From Caecibacteroides pullorum (GTDB lineage Bacteria > Bacteroidota > Bacteroidia > Bacteroidales > Bacteroidaceae), in NCBI RefSeq assembly GCF_019239235.1, contig NZ_JAAZTS010000002.1:1-64000 (forward strand): a DNA stretch of 64,000 nt, read 5' to 3'. The position numbers and the translations under genes were made by a program. The notes under the pieces were generated by a model. The model made no database searches, had not been told where the DNA came from, and saw nothing but the letters and a program-made list of their open reading frames with translations. Each line of letters opens with the position of its first letter. Positions within the stretch are counted from its first letter, which is position 1. Shown piece by piece: positions 62,589 through 64,000 of this stretch.

Positions 62589-63323
62589 ATGAACAAAACA
62601 TTTATGGGTAAGGTCGTAATGCTTATTGCATTGCTGTTTGTAGGAAATCAAGTTTCAGCACAAAGTTTCCTGAATAAATTAAAGAAGGCTACTGATAAAG
62701 TGACAGAAACCGTTTCTTCTGTTACAGATACAGATTCATCCAATGAGGCTGCTCAAGCAGATACGGCTTCCGTGAAGGTGAAATGGGATAAACTTCCCGT
62801 ATACCATGCAGAGATGGTATATTTGCTTGATCCGGTATCAGGAGATACGTTAAGAAATGAAGATGGAACTGTGCAATATGAGGTGGCTTTGAGAGATCAA
62901 TTCGGTAATCGAAGAACACCTGAAACGATCAAAGCACAAAAAAAGGCTGTAAATGATGCGGTTGCCGCGATATTGGTTAAGGTAGGCGGTGGAGCTCTTA
63001 TCGGTGGCTTGGCAAAAGGAGGAAAAGGTGCTGCTATCGGGGCCGGTGTAGGAGCTTTGGCAAGTGCTGGAGATATTGACCAGGCTGTGAAATGGAAAAA
63101 AGTGCTCAAACAGCAGGATAAGTTAATGGATGCTTATAGTGAACATTTTACAGATGAAGGGAAACCGAAGGACGCTTCAGTGGATCCGATGGCGATAGAA
63201 GATCTTTCTTTGGAGAATTCTCAGCCGACCAGTGCATCTACTGATAAAATTAAGGAAGAATTTGAAAAGGCTAAAGATTTTGAAGCCGAAGGAGATAGTG
63301 CGTGGAGTGATTTGATCGGATAG
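62589..63323 (+). CDS. Exported glycine-zipper protein (244 aa)
   Basis: Signal peptide (MNKTFMGKVVMLIALLFVGNQVSAQ). After a Ser/Thr-rich head (TDKVTETVSSVTDTDSSNEA) comes a helical middle with a glycine zipper (GGGALIGGLAKGGKGAAIGAG, about 137-157), a feature of proteins that insert into or span membranes, and an acidic end. Last gene of the operon, 46 bases before the terminator at 63369. A pore- or anchor-like role is possible, but not shown. Confidence 0.75.
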   Translation: MNKTFMGKVVMLIALLFVGNQVSAQSFLNKLKKATDKVTETVSSVTDTDSSNEAAQADTASVKVKWDKLPVYHAEMVYLLDPVSGDTLRNEDGTVQYEVALRDQFGNRRTPETIKAQKKAVNDAVAAILVKVGGGALIGGLAKGGKGAAIGAGVGALASAGDIDQAVKWKKVLKQQDKLMDAYSEHFTDEGKPKDASVDPMAIEDLSLENSQPTSASTDKIKEEFEKAKDFEAEGDSAWSDLIG

Positions 63324-63368
63324 TCCTCCAGGAATAGCTGTTTTAAGGCTATGTTTTCTTATTGTATT

Positions 63369-63401
63369 GGGATGTGGTTCGGAGAACCGCATCCCTTTTT
63401 T
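63369..63401 (+). terminator. Terminator of the tubulin-like operon
   Basis: GGGATGTGGTTC (63369-63380) and GAACCGCATCCC (63384-63395) form a 12-base-pair stem with a three-base loop, followed by six T. A textbook intrinsic terminator. Confidence 0.9.
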
Positions 63402-63517
63402 GTTTTTAGATGAATGTTTATTTGATATGGTTTCGGAAGGATTCTTAGTATGGTGTTGTGTGGTAAGTTTTTGTGAGAAAAAGTTGATTTTATGATTTTA
63501 TTTCTGTAAAATTAGAT

Positions 63518-63525
63518 TATATTTG
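63518..63525 (+). promoter_or_regulatory. -7 box for the gene at 63620
   Basis: TATATTTG, about 95 bases upstream of the ATG; the -33 element is not clear. Confidence 0.55.
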
Positions 63526-63619
63526 CAGATGACATTTTCGAATGTGTAAGAGGCTTATTGGAGAGGGAGAAGCCGGTTATAGAGAAGTCTTTGTATTGAA
63601 ATCTTATAATTAATCCATT

Positions 63620-64000
63620 ATGAAATACGCATTGTTTCTTTTATTCAGTTTATGCGCGTGCTTACAGGGAAGTGCACAGCAGGTAGAGTTCAAGACATTT
63701 ATTTATACAAGCAATGACCTGGGGGAAGAAATAGCCAGGCATAGTGAATTGGTGAACAGAAAGGACAGAGGGTATCTGGGAGATTTGTTCAATGCAAGTA
63801 AAGAATCGTTGAAAGGAATCGCTTCGGGATATGTGACATCTTTTATCGACCTGGGCGTAAATGCCATCGGCAGTCTGCTGACCCGGAACGCACGGCTGAA
63901 GGAAGAGTGGGAAGAAACGGTGAAAGCCGAAAATATATACAAAACAAAGATCAGCACGGTGTCTGAAATCAATGATTTCTATAAGGAAGCTTCGTTCGAA
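63620..64000 (+). CDS. Exported protein, C-terminus outside the window
   Basis: ATG 63620 opens a signal peptide (MKYALFLLFSLCACLQGSAQQ) followed by at least 107 residues, helical and charged (LGEEIARHSELVNRKDRGYL; KESLKGIASGYVTSFIDLGV; RNARLKEEWEETVKAENIYK). The amphipathic helix around residues 57-76 could lie on a membrane. No family recognised. It has its own promoter behind a strong terminator, so it is not part of the eight-gene operon, but it is the same kind of exported protein and may belong to the same system. Confidence 0.7.
   Translation, partial: MKYALFLLFSLCACLQGSAQQVEFKTFIYTSNDLGEEIARHSELVNRKDRGYLGDLFNASKESLKGIASGYVTSFIDLGVNAIGSLLTRNARLKEEWEETVKAENIYKTKISTVSEINDFYKEASFE

Overview
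The window is a chromosomal piece from a member of the order Bacteroidales (Bacteroides, Phocaeicola or Parabacteroides type; I cannot fix the species). The signs are repeated TAnnTTTG -7 promoter boxes, several with a TTTG element 18-20 bases upstream, the DUF3987 / DUF4248 / HU-like / 'smalll protein' module, BspA-like leucine-rich repeats, and the clustering of capsule genes. No rRNA, tRNA or CRISPR array was found.

Layout. 1-4 kb: end of an unknown gene, then grpE-dnaJ (minus strand) divergent from an ABC-F ATPase whose two nucleotide sites look deliberately asymmetric. 4-11 kb: a secreted leucine-rich-repeat protein and a minus-strand set made of an O-antigen-ligase-like membrane protein, three lipoproteins and a transglutaminase-like protein. 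11-17 kb: a CPBP membrane protease, tex, and a three-gene operon (GNAT-like, IbrA-like PP-loop protein, IbrB-like ParB-fold protein). 17-24 kb: addB and addA, with a UDP-glucose 6-dehydrogenase (ugd) gene four bases upstream of addA. 24-27 kb: a DUF2264 protein and a probable Panacea-type toxin-antitoxin pair.

27-44 kb: an AT-rich capsular polysaccharide locus on the minus strand. From its promoter at about 44.4 kb it runs Wzy, pyruvyltransferase, F420-hydrogenase-beta-like protein, Wzx, galactofuranosyltransferase, UDP-galactopyranose mutase, [IS66-family element], glycosyltransferase, a second ugd, GT2 glycosyltransferase, initiating sugar transferase, aminotransferase and 4,6-dehydratase. 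The set predicts a galactofuranose-containing, pyruvylated, amino-sugar-containing polymer, close to what is known for the zwitterionic PSA of B. fragilis. The IS66 element has a frameshifted tnpA, a truncated tnpB and no target duplication, and older IS66 relics lie at both edges of the 7 kb glf-to-wzy block.

44-53 kb: a DUF3987 protein, a large exported TPR-CHAT protease-like protein, DUF4248, an HU-like protein, a 37-residue 'smalll' protein and a 25-codon stub of an N-acetylmuramoyl-alanine amidase. Degenerate AATTGA-type AT-rich repeats recur around these genes.

53.5-63.4 kb: the most novel part. One promoter and one strong terminator enclose eight co-directional, tightly packed genes: a small membrane protein, a 1049-residue tubulin/FtsZ-like GTPase-type protein with a C-terminal GYF_2 domain, a zinc-ribbon/transmembrane/MORN protein, and five proteins with signal peptides (one NTF2-like, one with coiled coil and TPR, one with a glycine zipper). 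I read it as an undescribed machine that couples a cytoplasmic tubulin-like protein to the envelope; its job is unknown. A further exported protein starts at 63.6 kb and runs off the end.
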